Made by a program: the position numbers and the translations under genes. From NCBI GenBank assembly GCA_024138025.1, contig JAMXBD010001365.1:124001-188000 (forward strand): a DNA stretch of 64,000 bases, given 5' to 3'. The stretch's first letter is position 1; each line of letters starts with the position of its first letter. The stretch is from Combretum micranthum (taxonomy: Eukaryota > Streptophyta > Magnoliopsida > Myrtales > Combretaceae). Under the pieces are notes generated by a model that ran no database searches, was not told where the DNA came from, and saw nothing but the letters and a program-made list of their open reading frames with translations. This document shows positions 24,661-36,060 of this stretch, piece by piece.

Positions 24661-25438
24661 TAGACATAGGGACGGTTTGGTTCTGAATCGAGAACTGAAT
24701 CAGAATCATCACCGGCGGTTCTAGAACTGAAATTAGACCTGTTGGTCATATCTAAAACTGGCTAAGGAATCGTTGGTTTTTCGATTTCTAGACGATTCTA
24801 AGCCTAAAACCGTTCTAACTGGTTCCATTAAAAAAAAAAAGAATTATGTAAAAAAAATTTAAAAAATTATATTAAATATATAATTATTAATATTTACACT
24901 ATTTCATATGAATAGTAAAATTTATTATCAATTTACAATATTTAATATTTTATTATCAATAATACAAATAAACATAGCTTAAAATTATAAATAAATTATT
25001 TTATATAAACTTCCCATAAAAGCAAAATTCATTCTTTAATAACATGAGACTATTTTTTGTATTACAATTTTCTTGTTATCCTCTACAGTATTTTGCGATC
25101 TTATATTACTAATTATAATTGATATTAGTTGTATTTATATATATAGATGCGCATTCTAAAATAATTTTTAGAAATTTTGGCTAAATAATTTAATACTTTT
25201 AGATCCAATAATTAATTATTTTGAGTTTAAAATTTATTTTATTAAAATATAAAATTTATTTTTTTACTTAAAAAAAGACGGCTCCGTGGTTCCAAAACCG
25301 GAACCAAAAACAGCCTGTTCTATAGAATCGGATCGGAACCGCGAGAGACGATTTCAATTCTGGTTCTATATTTTCAAGATCCGAAACTGGCAGTTTTAGT
25401 TCGATTCGGTTTGGTTCTCAAAATCGTGACGATGTCTA
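24661..25438. mobile_element. hAT-like non-autonomous element, 778 bp
   Basis: Unit A is uninterrupted at the matching site (about 7647-7664), which defines the insertion. The element begins TAGACATAGGGACGG and ends CGTGACGATGTCTA, an imperfect terminal inverted repeat. It is flanked by GATATCAC (24653-24660) and GATACCAC (25439-25446), an 8-bp duplication with one mismatch, as expected for hAT. Both ends carry repeated GGTTC, AACCG and CGGTT words. The centre is AT-rich and non-coding. Confidence 0.8.
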
Positions 25439-25446
25439 GATACCAC

Positions 25447-26035
25447 CTTATTAATGTATTTAAAGGGATTATTCAATACAATTATGTAAATCCAAAGCAT
25501 AATTCTTTAGTAGAAGATAAAATTTTAAAAGCAGTTTCCCAAACAAAAGAAAAGAATATTATGTATCTAAATACAAAATTCTAATTTTATAAACAAAAAA
25601 GAGGACTTTTTTTTCTTTCTATTGTTTCAACTTGTCATTAATGATTCAATTTTTTTCTATTAAATTCCATTCTATTATATATGTCAATAACATCGTTAAT
25701 GAATTAAACATACTCTTTTTGTTGTTCTTTAAGAATTTTGTAAGAATTAAAGAAAGGTTGTATATGATGAAATATGGCACATAAACATATAATTTTAAAC
25801 ACACACGAGCAATCAAATCATCCATGAATGCACTTGTAATTTAGCTGAGCAAGCAACCATCAACTATCAACCATCAACCGCCAACTTTAATATACGACGA
25901 CTTTTCCGAGTTCCTATCGACTTCTCTCATAATACTGTACAGCACCCAATCCCAAGTTTAATTTGAGCCTGTGCAGTCGGCTTCATCCTCACCTCCTAAC
26001 ACTACATCCACTCATATCTGGTTCATCAAACAAAC
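25447..26035 (+). promoter_or_regulatory. 5' flank of RLK2
   Basis: Homologous to the RLK1 5' flank up to about 25860 and again from about 25960 (GAGCCTG...CAGTCGGCTTCATCC). Between them roughly 100 bp differ strongly from RLK1 and contain 'ATCAAC' words in tandem (25855-25885) plus a TATA-like ATAATACTG near 25930. I infer the core promoter lies in this diverged part. Confidence 0.35.
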
Positions 26036-26146
26036 ATGATGTCTCCACCCTTCTCTTTCTTCTCGTTTATGGTCCTCAAGGCAATAATCTTCCTTACATC
26101 TCCTCGTTACACTTCTTCCTCCCTCCCCTCACTGCCCGAAGGTTCC

Positions 26147-26734
26147 TGTTACGGACAAACAGCATAGGAACCAATCCAACCCAGTTTGGATAGAAGATGC
26201 TACGGACAGACAGCATAGGAACCGATCCAAACCAGTTTGGATGGGAGACTATTACACATAAATACTTTTAGTTATAGTTACAGCTGGATCTGAGTAGGAT
26301 GTAACAGATACAGTTTAGATCTCGAACATAGAAGTACAAGTAGATCTTAACAGCTATGCATGCATCATATAGTTCTCAGTAGCATATAGTTACAGCCATG
26401 TAAATGTGTAACAGAATAGATAACGACAGGCATGTAACAGATCAACAATATAAATAACAAAGCGAGATACTCAGAGAGGGTATCCTCATCTTTTGTCCAA
26501 CAGAGTAGTGCCTCAAGTCAGGAGCCTGATCCAGCTAGAATAGGATCAATCTACAAACACAGAATAAATCAATATCAGTAGATAAACATATACAGACAAG
26601 CAAGGAATTAACGAAAGAGAGAAAATCAAAAGAATTAGGGTTTCGAGAGTTACTTTCTGAAGAGAGAGTAAAGAAAGAGAGTTTAAATAGTTAGGGTAAA
26701 GAGAATCTCGGGTTTTACTATTTTACCCTTAACA
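26147..26734 (+). repeat. 5' LTR of gypsy element
   Basis: Starts TGTTACGGAC and ends CCTTAACA. It has a 51-bp near-tandem duplication at its start (about 26150-26251). Its boundaries are defined by comparison with the 3' LTR and by the target duplication. Confidence 0.95.
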
Positions 26735-26751
26735 AATTGGTGCTCTCGTCC
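26735..26751 (+). other. Putative primer-binding region
   Basis: The 17 bases AATTGGTGCTCTCGTCC lie between the LTR end and the gag ATG. TGGTGCTC... is positioned as a tRNA primer-binding site would be, but it is not the common initiator-Met sequence TGGTATCAGAGC, and I cannot name the tRNA. Confidence 0.4.
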
Positions 26752-29700
26752 ATGGCTCCTTCTACACGAGCAGGATCAATGGAGGATAACTTTGCCGAAT
26801 TGGCAAACAATTTGCAAAACACATTGTTACAGGCTTTACGCCTTGAAATGGACAAGAAATTTGAAGAATTTTCTAAGAATTTAAGTCAGAATCAGAACAC
26901 GGTGCCTCATCATGTAGATCACAATTCGTGTTCATCATTTTCCAATAATGGGGGCAGTATGGCTGACAACTTGTTGAAAGGCATCAAATTAGAAATTCCG
27001 AAATTTACCGGCTTGGATCCTTTAGGATGGATTTTCAAAGCAGACCAGTTCTTTGAATTTCATGCCATTCCTAATGAACAAAGGATTACAATTGCCTCTT
27101 TTGCAATGGAAGAACGTGCTCTAGATTGGTACAAATGGATGTACAACAATAAACAACTCAGTTCATGGACTAATTTCAAGAAGTCCATTGAAGTTTGTTT
27201 TGGTCCCTCCGAATATGAAGACATTCAAGGTACTCTTTCTAAACTGACACAAGTTTGCTCTGTTGATGAATATCAAACACAATTTGAATCTTTATCAAAT
27301 CGTGTTGTGGGTTTACCTGAATCTTTTATTCTCAGCTGTTTCATATCGGGTCTTAAACCCTATATCAAACGTGAAGTACAGATTGCACGACCTCTTACAC
27401 TTATGCATGCTATATGGCTTGCTAAAATGCATGAGAGTAAACATAATGATCAATTTCTTTTTAATAAACCATACACAGTTCAACCACCTTCTAAACCTTT
27501 TTCTCCTTTACAGTTTTCTAAACCATACACTCATCCTTCTTCATCTACTACCCATGTTCATTCTCCTTCTAATATCAACCTTTCTGATAATAATAAACAC
27601 AAAACAGCTATTCCCATTAAAAGACTGTCACCAGCCGAAATGTTAGCAAGAAGAGAACAGGGCCTTTGTTACAATTGTGATGAAAAGTATCATCGCAATC
27701 ATAAATGCAAATCTAAATTCCTTTTATTATTGCATGATATTGAGGATGACTCTGAGGGACTATCTGATATGGCTGATCAGACTGATGTAGAGACAGGTTC
27801 TATTAGCTATCATGCTTTATCAGGCACTTTAAAACCTTGTACTCTCAAATTCAAGGGTTATATCAATGGCCATGAGGTTTTGATTTTAGTTGATACAGGC
27901 AGTACGCACAATTTTGTGCAAGCCCGATTAGTCCATCATTTGGGATTGGTTGTACAACCTGCATCCAAATTTTCAGTCATGATTGGTAATGGTTCTACTA
28001 TGCAGTGTGATGGGATTTGTTCTGATGTTCATTTTTCTATTCAATCTTGGGATTTCCATGATTCGTTTTATGTCCTTCCCATACAAGGGGCTGAAGTGGT
28101 GCTAGGAATTCAATGGCTGACTAGATTGGGACCAGTGACTATGGATTACTCCAAACTCACACTGGAATTCTTTTCTCAAGGGAAATCTGTTATGTTGATT
28201 GGCGATAGGTTTGCTATGACTGAAGAAATTTCACATCACCAATTACGACGATTGGTTTCTACTGATGCCATCGCTACTTATTATCATTTGGTGGCTCAGA
28301 AAGTGGATACTATGACATCATCGAATACCACCAACAACAATGCTATTCAAGCCTTGTTGGGCAGATTTTCTCGTGTCTTTGAGGCACCTTCATCACTGCC
28401 ACCTCTTCGCAATATCCAACATCAAATTCATTTACTTCCCAACACTTCTCCAGTCAATGTCAAACCTTATCGCTATCCCCATTTTCAGAAAACTGAGATT
28501 GAAAGACAGGTGGAGGAAATGTTGGCTCAAGGAGTCATTCAACGCAGCACTAGTGCCTTTTCTTCTCCAGTTTTATTAGTAAAAAGAAAGATGGGAGCTG
28601 GCGTTTTTGTGTGGATTATAGAGCTCTAAATCAAGTTACTGTCGGGATAATTTTCCCATTCCCACAGTTGATGAATTGATTGATGAACTTCGGGATGCAT
28701 GTTTATTTTCTAAACTTGATCTTAGAGCAGGGTACCATCAGATTCGAATGGCTCCTCAGGATGTGGACAAGACTGCTTTTAGAACTCACCAAGGTCATTA
28801 CGAATTTCTTGTAATGCCTTTTGGGTTAAGTAATGCACCTCCACTTTTCAATCTATTATGAATACAATGTTTCAGTCTTATCTGAGGAAATTTGTCATCA
28901 TTTTCTTTGATGATATTTTGATATATAGCAGTAACATGGAAGATCATTTGCAACACTTGACTTTGGTTTTGCAAACTTTGTTGGATAACAATTTTTTTTG
29001 AAAGAGAGCAAGTGTTCTTTTGCCCAATCTACTATTGAATATTTGGGACATGTGGTTTCTTTCAATGCTCTTAAGCCAGATCCTTCGAAGGTGGATGCAG
29101 TAGCTAATTGGGAAACTCCAAGAAATGTTAAACAATTAAGAGCATTTTTGGGTCTCTCAGGGTATTATAGAAAGTTCATTAAGGGCTATGCTACTATTGC
29201 TGGACCCTTAACAGATTTATTAAAAACTGATGGATTTCATTGGTCAACAGAGGCTGAGCAAGCTTTTTCACAATTAAAGAAGGCTTTGATTAATGCACCT
29301 ATTCTGGCCTTGCCGATTTTAAACAACCTTTTGTAGTTGAGACAGATGCATCTGGAGTAGGCATTGGTGCAGTATTGTTACAACAGTCACACCCAATTGC
29401 CTATTTTAGTAAAAAGCTTCCTAATCATTTAAGGAAAGCATCGGTTTATGTTCGGGAATTGTATGCTGTTGTAGAATCAGTCAGAAAATGGAGACATTAT
29501 TTGTTGGGTAATCATTTTCAAATTCGGACTGATCATAGAAGTTTGAAAGAACTTCTCTCACAGGTTATTCAGACACCTGAACAGCAACGTTATGTGACCA
29601 AGTTGTTGGGCTATGACTATGAGATTGTCTACAAGAAAGGAGTAGACAATGTGTTAGCCGATGGTTTATCACGGCAATACAATGATGCCTCTTTGTTGGC

Positions 29701-31291
29701 TTTTTCTATGCCCATTTTCAATTGTATTGAGGATCTTAAACAGGAGTATCAGACTTTACCTGCTTTTCAAACTATCATTGCTCAATTACAAGCAGGTCTG
29801 GTTTCCAAGCAGAAGATTGAATGGAAACATGGATTACTATATTATGGGACTCGTTTATTTTTGGTGCCTGAGTCTTTATTAATTCCTCGAATTTTGGAGG
29901 AATTTCATGGTTCACCAATGGCTGGCCATTTTGGAGTGACCAAGACATTTAAAAGAATTGCCAGTCAATTTTATTGGCCCAAGATGAGGACACAGATTGA
30001 AGAATATGTCAGAAAGTGTCACATCTGTCAACAAATTAAGTATGTGACTACTGCACCGGCTGGGTTATTAGCCCCTTTGCCAATTCCTATCAAAATTTGG
30101 GAAGACATTGCTATGGATTTCATCACCCATCTTCCCTCTTCTAAGGGCTGTTCAGTGATATTAGTAGTTGTGGATAGACTATCCAAATATTGCCATTTAG
30201 GAGCTCTGGATAGTCATTTTACAGCTACTAAGGTGGCCAACTTATTTTTAAACATGATTGTTAAATTGCATGGTTTCCCTAAAACCATTGTTTCTGACCG
30301 AGATTCTATTTTTCTCAGTCAATTTTGGAAAGAATTATTTCGTTTGAGTGGGACGAAGTTACACATGAGTTCAGCCTACCATCCTCAATCGGATGGTCAA
30401 ACTGAAGTGTTGAATAGGACTATTCAACAATACCTTCGATGTTTTGTTATGGATTATCCTGAAAGGTGGACATTGTATTTGCCTTGGGCTGAGTATGCCT
30501 ATAATACTTCATATCATGAGGGTGCTGGAATGACTCCATTCCAAATTGTGTATGGTAGAGAACCCCCTGTTTTACCTTCTTATTTAGGGGGCTCTTCACC
30601 AGTAGCAGCAGTGGATCAAGATTTGGTTTCTCGAGATCAAGCTCTTAAGGTCTTACATGCTAATTTACAGCATGCTCAAACTAAAATGAAGAGTTTAGTT
30701 GATAAGCATCGATCTGATATCGTTTATAATGAGGGGGATCAGGTGTATGTCAGGCTCCAACCTTATAGACAACTATCATTGGCTTCTCATAAGAGCCATA
30801 AGCTGTCTAAACGTTTTTATGGGCCTTTCACTGTACTCAAGAAGATTGGTCAGTGTGCTTATGAATTGGATCTTCCTCCTTACTCTAAAATTCATCGAGT
30901 TTTTCATGTTTCCTTATTGAAACCAGCACATGGTACTGATTTACAACCTCTTGAGCTACCTACAGAGTCTTATAACTCAAGTCCGCTCATTCAACCGTTG
31001 GCTATCTTAAGTTCCCGTTATGTGGTTCAACAGGGTGCCTCTATTCCACAAGTATTGGTACAGTGGAAGGGATTAGCCACTGAGGATTCTACTTGGGAGG
31101 ATTGGGACAAATTTCGACAAACTTATACCCACTTTGACCTTGAGGACAAGGTCATTTTTCCAGAACAGGGGAAACTTGTTACGGACAAACAGCATAGGAA
31201 CCAATCCAACCCAGTTTGGATAGAAGATGCTACGGACAGACAGCATAGGAACCGATCCAAACCAGTTTGGATGGGAGACTATTACACATAA
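26752..31291 (+). pseudogene. gypsy gag-pol polyprotein with five single-base losses
   Basis: Starts at the ATG at 26752. Landmarks are a gag zinc knuckle CYNCDEKYHRNHKC (about 27668-27710), protease LVDTGSTHNF (about 27886), reverse transcriptase from about 28430 with FFDDILIYS (about 28905), RNase H ETDASGVGIGAVLL (about 29339), an integrase HHCC region (about 29905-30030) with catalytic segments near 30114 (D), 30295 (SDRDS) and 30378 (YHPQSDGQTE), and a C-terminal chromodomain with VLVQWKG...STWEDW (about 31050-31110). The frame changes by -1 at about 28580-28595, 28641-28646, 28835-28843, 28991-29000 and 29311-29320. The frame arithmetic of the open segments confirms each loss. Outside this 740-bp stretch the frame is open. 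The end of the reading frame runs into the 3' LTR. Confidence 0.93.
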
Positions 31292-31765
31292 ATACTTTTA
31301 GTTATAGTTACAGCTGGATCTGAGTAGGATGTAACAGATACAGTTTACATCTCGAACATAGAAGTACAAGTAGATCTTAACAGCTATGCATGCATCATAT
31401 AGTTCTCAGTAGCATATAGTTACAGCCATGTAAATTTGTAACAGAATAGATAACGACAGGCATGTAACAGATCAAGGAATATAAATAACAAAGCGAGATA
31501 CTCAGAGAGGGTATCCTCATCTTTTGTCCAACAGAGTAGTGCCTCAAGTCAGGAGCCTGATCCAGCTAGAATAGGATCAATCTACAAACACAGAATAAAT
31601 CAATATCAGTAGATAAACATATACAGACAAGCAAGGAATTAACGAAAGAGAGAAAATCAAAAGAATTAGGGTTTCGAGAGTTACTTTCTGAAGAGAGAGT
31701 AAAGAAAGAGAGTTTAAATAGTTAGGGTAAAGAGAATCTCAGGTTTTACTATTTTACCCTTAACA
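31177..31765 (+). repeat. 3' LTR of gypsy element
   Basis: 589 bp, nearly identical to the 5' LTR. The first 115 bp are coding (C-terminus of Pol, stop at 31291). A 51-bp duplication (units from 31180 and 31231) encodes a 17-residue in-frame repeat. Confidence 0.95.
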
Positions 31766-34241
31766 GTTCCTCCCTCTCCGTAGAGAACCCAAATGACGTC
31801 ATCACCTCACCAAACGGAACCTTCACTGCCGGCTTCTATCCTGTAGGCCAAAACGCATACGCCTTCGCCGTTTGGTTCAGCAAGCCTGCATGCAAAGCTA
31901 GCGATTGCACCCTCGTCTGGATGGCCAACCGTAACGACCCAGTTAACGGAAAACGCTCCAAACTCTCCCTCCTCCGTACCGGCAACCTCGTACTCACCGA
32001 CGCTAACACTTCCACCCTTTGGTCATCCAAAAGTGAATCTCAATTTCCTGTCCAGTTAAGCCTCAAGGAGAGTGGGAACCTAGTCTTGACGGATTCTAGT
32101 GGTGATGTCACTTGGCAGAGTTTTGATTCGCCCACTGATACATTACTTCCTACGCAGAAACTTACTAAGAACACTATCCTTGTTTCTTCAAGAGGTATTG
32201 GGAACTACTTTTCTGGATTATATCGGTTTTGCTTTGATTATGATAATGTTCTTCGTCTAATATTTGATGGTCCTTCAACATCTGGTCTGTATTGGCCTTT
32301 ATTTTGGGATGTTCCCAATACCAGGTTTTTGTACAATTCTAGTAGAGTTGCGGTTCTCGATTCATTAGGAAACTTTACAAGTTCCGACAAGCTCGGGTTC
32401 TATGCCTCTGATTATGGAATTTTGGTTCAGAGAAGATTAACTGTTGATTCTGATGGAGTCTTGAGGCTTTATAGTAGAAGTGAACAAGAGGGCAGTGGTA
32501 ATAATTGGAATGTCACTTGGCAATCTAGTCCTATTTCTTGTTATGTTTTTGGTGTTTGTGGAAGCAATAGTTTGTGTAGTTATGATCCTTATAAGGGCAG
32601 GAGTTGTTCTTGTGTTCCGGGGTACAAGAGAGTGAATCTTAGTGATTGGTCTTTCGGGTGTGAACCAGATTTTGAAACTGCAGATCTTTGTAATGTGAGT
32701 AATGCCCATTTTATCAAATTGCGTTATACTGAATTCTACGGTTATGATTATCACAGTGAGTTTAATGTTACCTTTGAGAAGTGCAAGGAAATGTGCTTGA
32801 ATCAGTGTAGTTGCAGGGGATTTCAGTATAATTTGGATACGGCTGGTGTTAAATATGACTGTTATTTGAAGATTGAGTTGCTAAATGGACATAAAAAACC
32901 AACTTTTGGGGGAGAATTTCATATTAAAGTGCCGATATTTGTTAGTTTTTTACAAGATGTGTTGGAAAGGAGAACCCAATATCATTCTTCGAGTTGTCCC
33001 CCTGCTATAGACTTTGAGATTAGTCGAGATTATCCAAGAAAAGAGAGCAGTGCCATTTTGAACTTCATGCTTTGGTTTGCCGTTGCAGTTGGTGGGATTG
33101 AAATAGTAGTTGTCCTATTTGTCTGGTTCTTTTTGTTTCGGGACCAAAAGGACATAACTGCAGCAAGCCAAAGCTACTTTCTTGCTGCTGCCAAGTTCAA
33201 TAGATTCACTTTCATTGAGCTCAAGAAAGCAACCAAGAATTTCAGTAATGAAATTGGGAGAGGAGCGGCAGGAATCGTGTACAAAGGCATGTTGCCTGAT
33301 GGCAGAACAGCAGCAATCAAGCTCTTGAATGACGCTACCTCTGGGGAGGCTGATTTTCTAGCAGAAGCAAGCACAATTGGGAAGCTAAACCACATGAATT
33401 TGATAGAGATGTGGGGCTACTGTGCTGAGGGTAAGCACAGGCTTTTAGTGTACGAGTACATGGAACATGGGTCATTAGCGGAAAATCTCTCATCCGGAGA
33501 ACTTGATTGGAAGAGGAGATTTGATATTGCGGTTGGCACTGCAAAAGGGCCGGCTTATCTGCATGAAGAATGTTTGGAATGGGTTTTGCACTGTGACGTC
33601 AAGCCTCAAAATATTCTCCTAGACTCCAATTACCATCCCAAGGTTGCTGATTTCGGGCTGTCAAAACTAATGGACAGAGGCAAACGGAATTCAGACTTCT
33701 CCAGGATTCGTGGAACCCGAGGTTACATGGCTCCTGAGTGGGTTTCAAATCTGCCGATTACTTCAAAGGTAGATGTGTATAGCTATGGAATTGTCATGTT
33801 GGAGTTAGCCACAGGAATGAACCCAATTAGCAGTATGCCCTCGTTGGAGAGTGGAGATGCACAGCACATAGAGCTAGTTACTTGGGCCAGAAACAAGATG
33901 CAACGATCAAATACAAAGGGTTCGGCATCAAAATCGAGTTTGGAAGAGATGATTGATCCAGCATTAAACGGAAACTACGACAGGGAAAAGATGGAAGTCC
34001 TGATTGAGGTGGCGTTACAATGTGTAAAAGAAGATAAGGATACAAGACCTACCATGAGCCAAATTGTGGAAATGCTACTGAGGCATGAACGAGAGAATGG
34101 CAATTGAGGTTGCAGGGTCAATTTGTGTGCATATGTCTTCGGTAAACTACGGCCTACCATTCAGCTTTTACTTGTATTGTCTTTTAGCTATGGATGCTAA
34201 TTTCAACAGATTGTGCATCGTCTTGTAAGTTATCGCACAAT

Positions 34242-35450
34242 TTAATCGAAATAAGCCGAATGGTATATATTATTGGTGGATTACCTTCGAAAAACAAAGG
34301 ATAGAACTTGTTAATTAAAATTATAGCAACTACGTATTATTGAATGACTCATCACTTTTGAAAGATAAAAAGAAGCTTGATTCAATTTGATGCTACTTAG
34401 GGATTCTAACCAATCCGTCACTGATTTCAATCAAGATGTGTGTGGGTGTGGGTGTGTGTATGTGTTTTACCTCATATAGCAGTAGTTATAAACACAAACA
34501 CAATGAAAACTGGACGAGCCTCCAAAATACTATTGGATTGAATTAATCATGTGAGTTTTACATCTTCCCTATCAAATTTTAATGTGGACATTGATAAGTC
34601 CTTGCCATCTTGAAAATTCCTTTGGCGAAGAGGATCTATTCTTTATCACCGAAAATAAGAAATTATTGAATAATAATTATATACCTTTCAACACTTTAAT
34701 TTTTCATTGACAACCGTAAGGTTGAAGAAAAGATTACGCTATAAAACCAAATGCAATGAATAAAAAGAAAGATAGACAAATTGACAGTCCCACATCACCC
34801 AGTAAATTAATTGTGATGCTCTCCCACTACCAAGAGAGAGAGAGAAACCACACTGTGAAAAATAATTTTCTTTATTTGATATCTCAATCTAACAAAAACG
34901 ATTATTTAAAATAAAAGTGAGGTCAACTATGATCTTTATGTCATAAACTTAATTTAACTGTTATAGTTTAGCCATCTAAAAGATAATAACAAATACGAAT
35001 AAATCTAATTATATCTTATTAGTATAAAAGATTGAAAGTATAAAAGTATATAAAATAAAAATAAAAATTAAATATTTATCTTGATAAAGTAATCAAATAT
35101 AAAAATCTTCTTGCCATATGCATTTGTTGTGGTTTGCAATAGAATATAAGTTCACCATATAATCATTTTACTTCTTCCAATAATTTTCCTCTATTTAATT
35201 TGAAAAGATGTATAATTGGTGAAACTAAGTTGGACGAGGCAATTTTCTCATTTCTTATGATCTAATTTGACCAAAAGAGGTTGGTTTTAGGTAATCTTGG
35301 TCGGATCACAATACCATTTTTTGCATTTTTGCTAGCAGAGAGAGTGGCTTAAATTCTAGTCTTTCTCTCTCTCTCTCTGTGACAAGAATTAACTTCAAGG
35401 AGGTCCCATTACAAGAGCATGAGGGCAAAAGGAATATTAAAACTAGTCCA
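34242..35450. other. Spacer after RLK2, nothing recognised
   Basis: AT-rich sequence with a TG-rich run (about 34436-34462) and GA/CT-rich microsatellite-like runs (about 34830-34850 and 35361-35380). No gene was seen. Confidence 0.5.
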
Positions 35451-36060
35451 GCGAGTCCTTAACAAAGCTGCTATAGATGAGAAGATGTAGGTCATTCAAA
35501 ATTATCAAGATCACACCAAGGGTCAAAGTATAAGCATGATTTAGACACTTGAAGGTGACAAGATAAACCAAGATCAAACAACTGAGTATGAAAGGAAATA
35601 AATTTCAAAGTATGGAAGGAACCCCAGGTAGAGGCACGGGCATGCCTAAGACCACAGATGCCTATAGCCATGATCATTGAGGGCTCGAACCAAGCTTCAC
35701 CACAGAGGAAACTATGGTCACAACTGTGATTGCAACTCACACCACGGACCAAAATTGTGACCGTGATAGCGCATTCTCCATTATTTTGGCACGCACTACT
35801 TCTTTTGTTATGTCATGTTATTTACTTATTTTCCATTATTAAGGGTTTTATATAAATACCCTTCTTATGTGAAAAACCTTAACTCATGAACATTAATATT
35901 AATCTCTTTTCTTATTTTCTTTGGGAACAAACCTTAGTTCTTATCAATTATTGATTGTGGTGAAAAACCACTTCAGCAATCTTGTGCATCATATCAAGAG
36001 AGCAAAAAATGTAGTTTAAGTTGTTATCGTTGTGTCATATCTGTTAATAACGCCATCCAT
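35450..36060. repeat. Possible LTR-like fragment
   Basis: The stretch around 35700-35960 has repeated words about 'TTGTGACCGTGA' and a phrase 'AAGGGTTTTATATAAATACCC' followed by 'TTCTTTGGGAACAA', resembling the promoter and leader part of a plant LTR. An 86-codon minus-strand frame here has no recognisable domain. No partner LTR was identified. Confidence 0.22.

Larger units (their letters stand above)
26147..31765 (+). mobile_element. Young Ty3/gypsy chromovirus LTR retrotransposon
   Basis: Full-length element of 5,619 bp with TG...CA LTRs of 588 and 589 bp that differ by about four substitutions and one indel. The 5-bp target duplication GTTCC (26142-26146 and 31766-31770) is perfect, and the uninterrupted site is visible in RLK1 and RLK3. 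A purine run (AGGGGAAA, about 31167-31174) precedes the 3' LTR. Domain order is gag, protease, reverse transcriptase, RNase H, integrase, chromodomain, so it is a chromovirus; its small size fits the Reina group, which is inference. It shares the orientation of RLK2. Confidence 0.97.
26036..34107 (+). pseudogene. G-type lectin receptor-like kinase (RLK2), split by a retrotransposon
   Basis: A close paralogue of RLK1. Codons 1-37 (signal peptide and first mature residues) are at 26036-26146. The remaining 778 codons are open from 31771 to the stop at 34107, giving 815 residues without the insert. Between them lies the gypsy element plus one 5-bp target copy. Downstream features are the B-lectin domain (WMANRNDPV at 31918), EGF-like and PAN-like Cys-rich regions, a transmembrane helix near 33060-33145 and a kinase with GRGAAGIVYKG, HCD (non-RD), DFG and APE. 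Apart from the insertion I see no stop or frameshift, so inactivation is recent and due to the insertion alone. The longest frame left starts at an internal Met (31921) inside the lectin domain and lacks a signal peptide. The 3' LTR points towards it and could drive a truncated transcript. Confidence 0.93.
22733..34241. repeat. Segmental duplication unit B (contains RLK2)
   Basis: Collinear with unit A (5461-10891) from the 5' flank to about 135 bp past the stop codon. It holds two later insertions absent from unit A: the hAT-like element 24661-25438 and the gypsy element 26147-31765. Both have target-site duplications, so they arrived after or independently of the duplication. A (TA)n run at 23245-23273 occupies the place of a shorter run in unit A. 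Confidence 0.85.
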
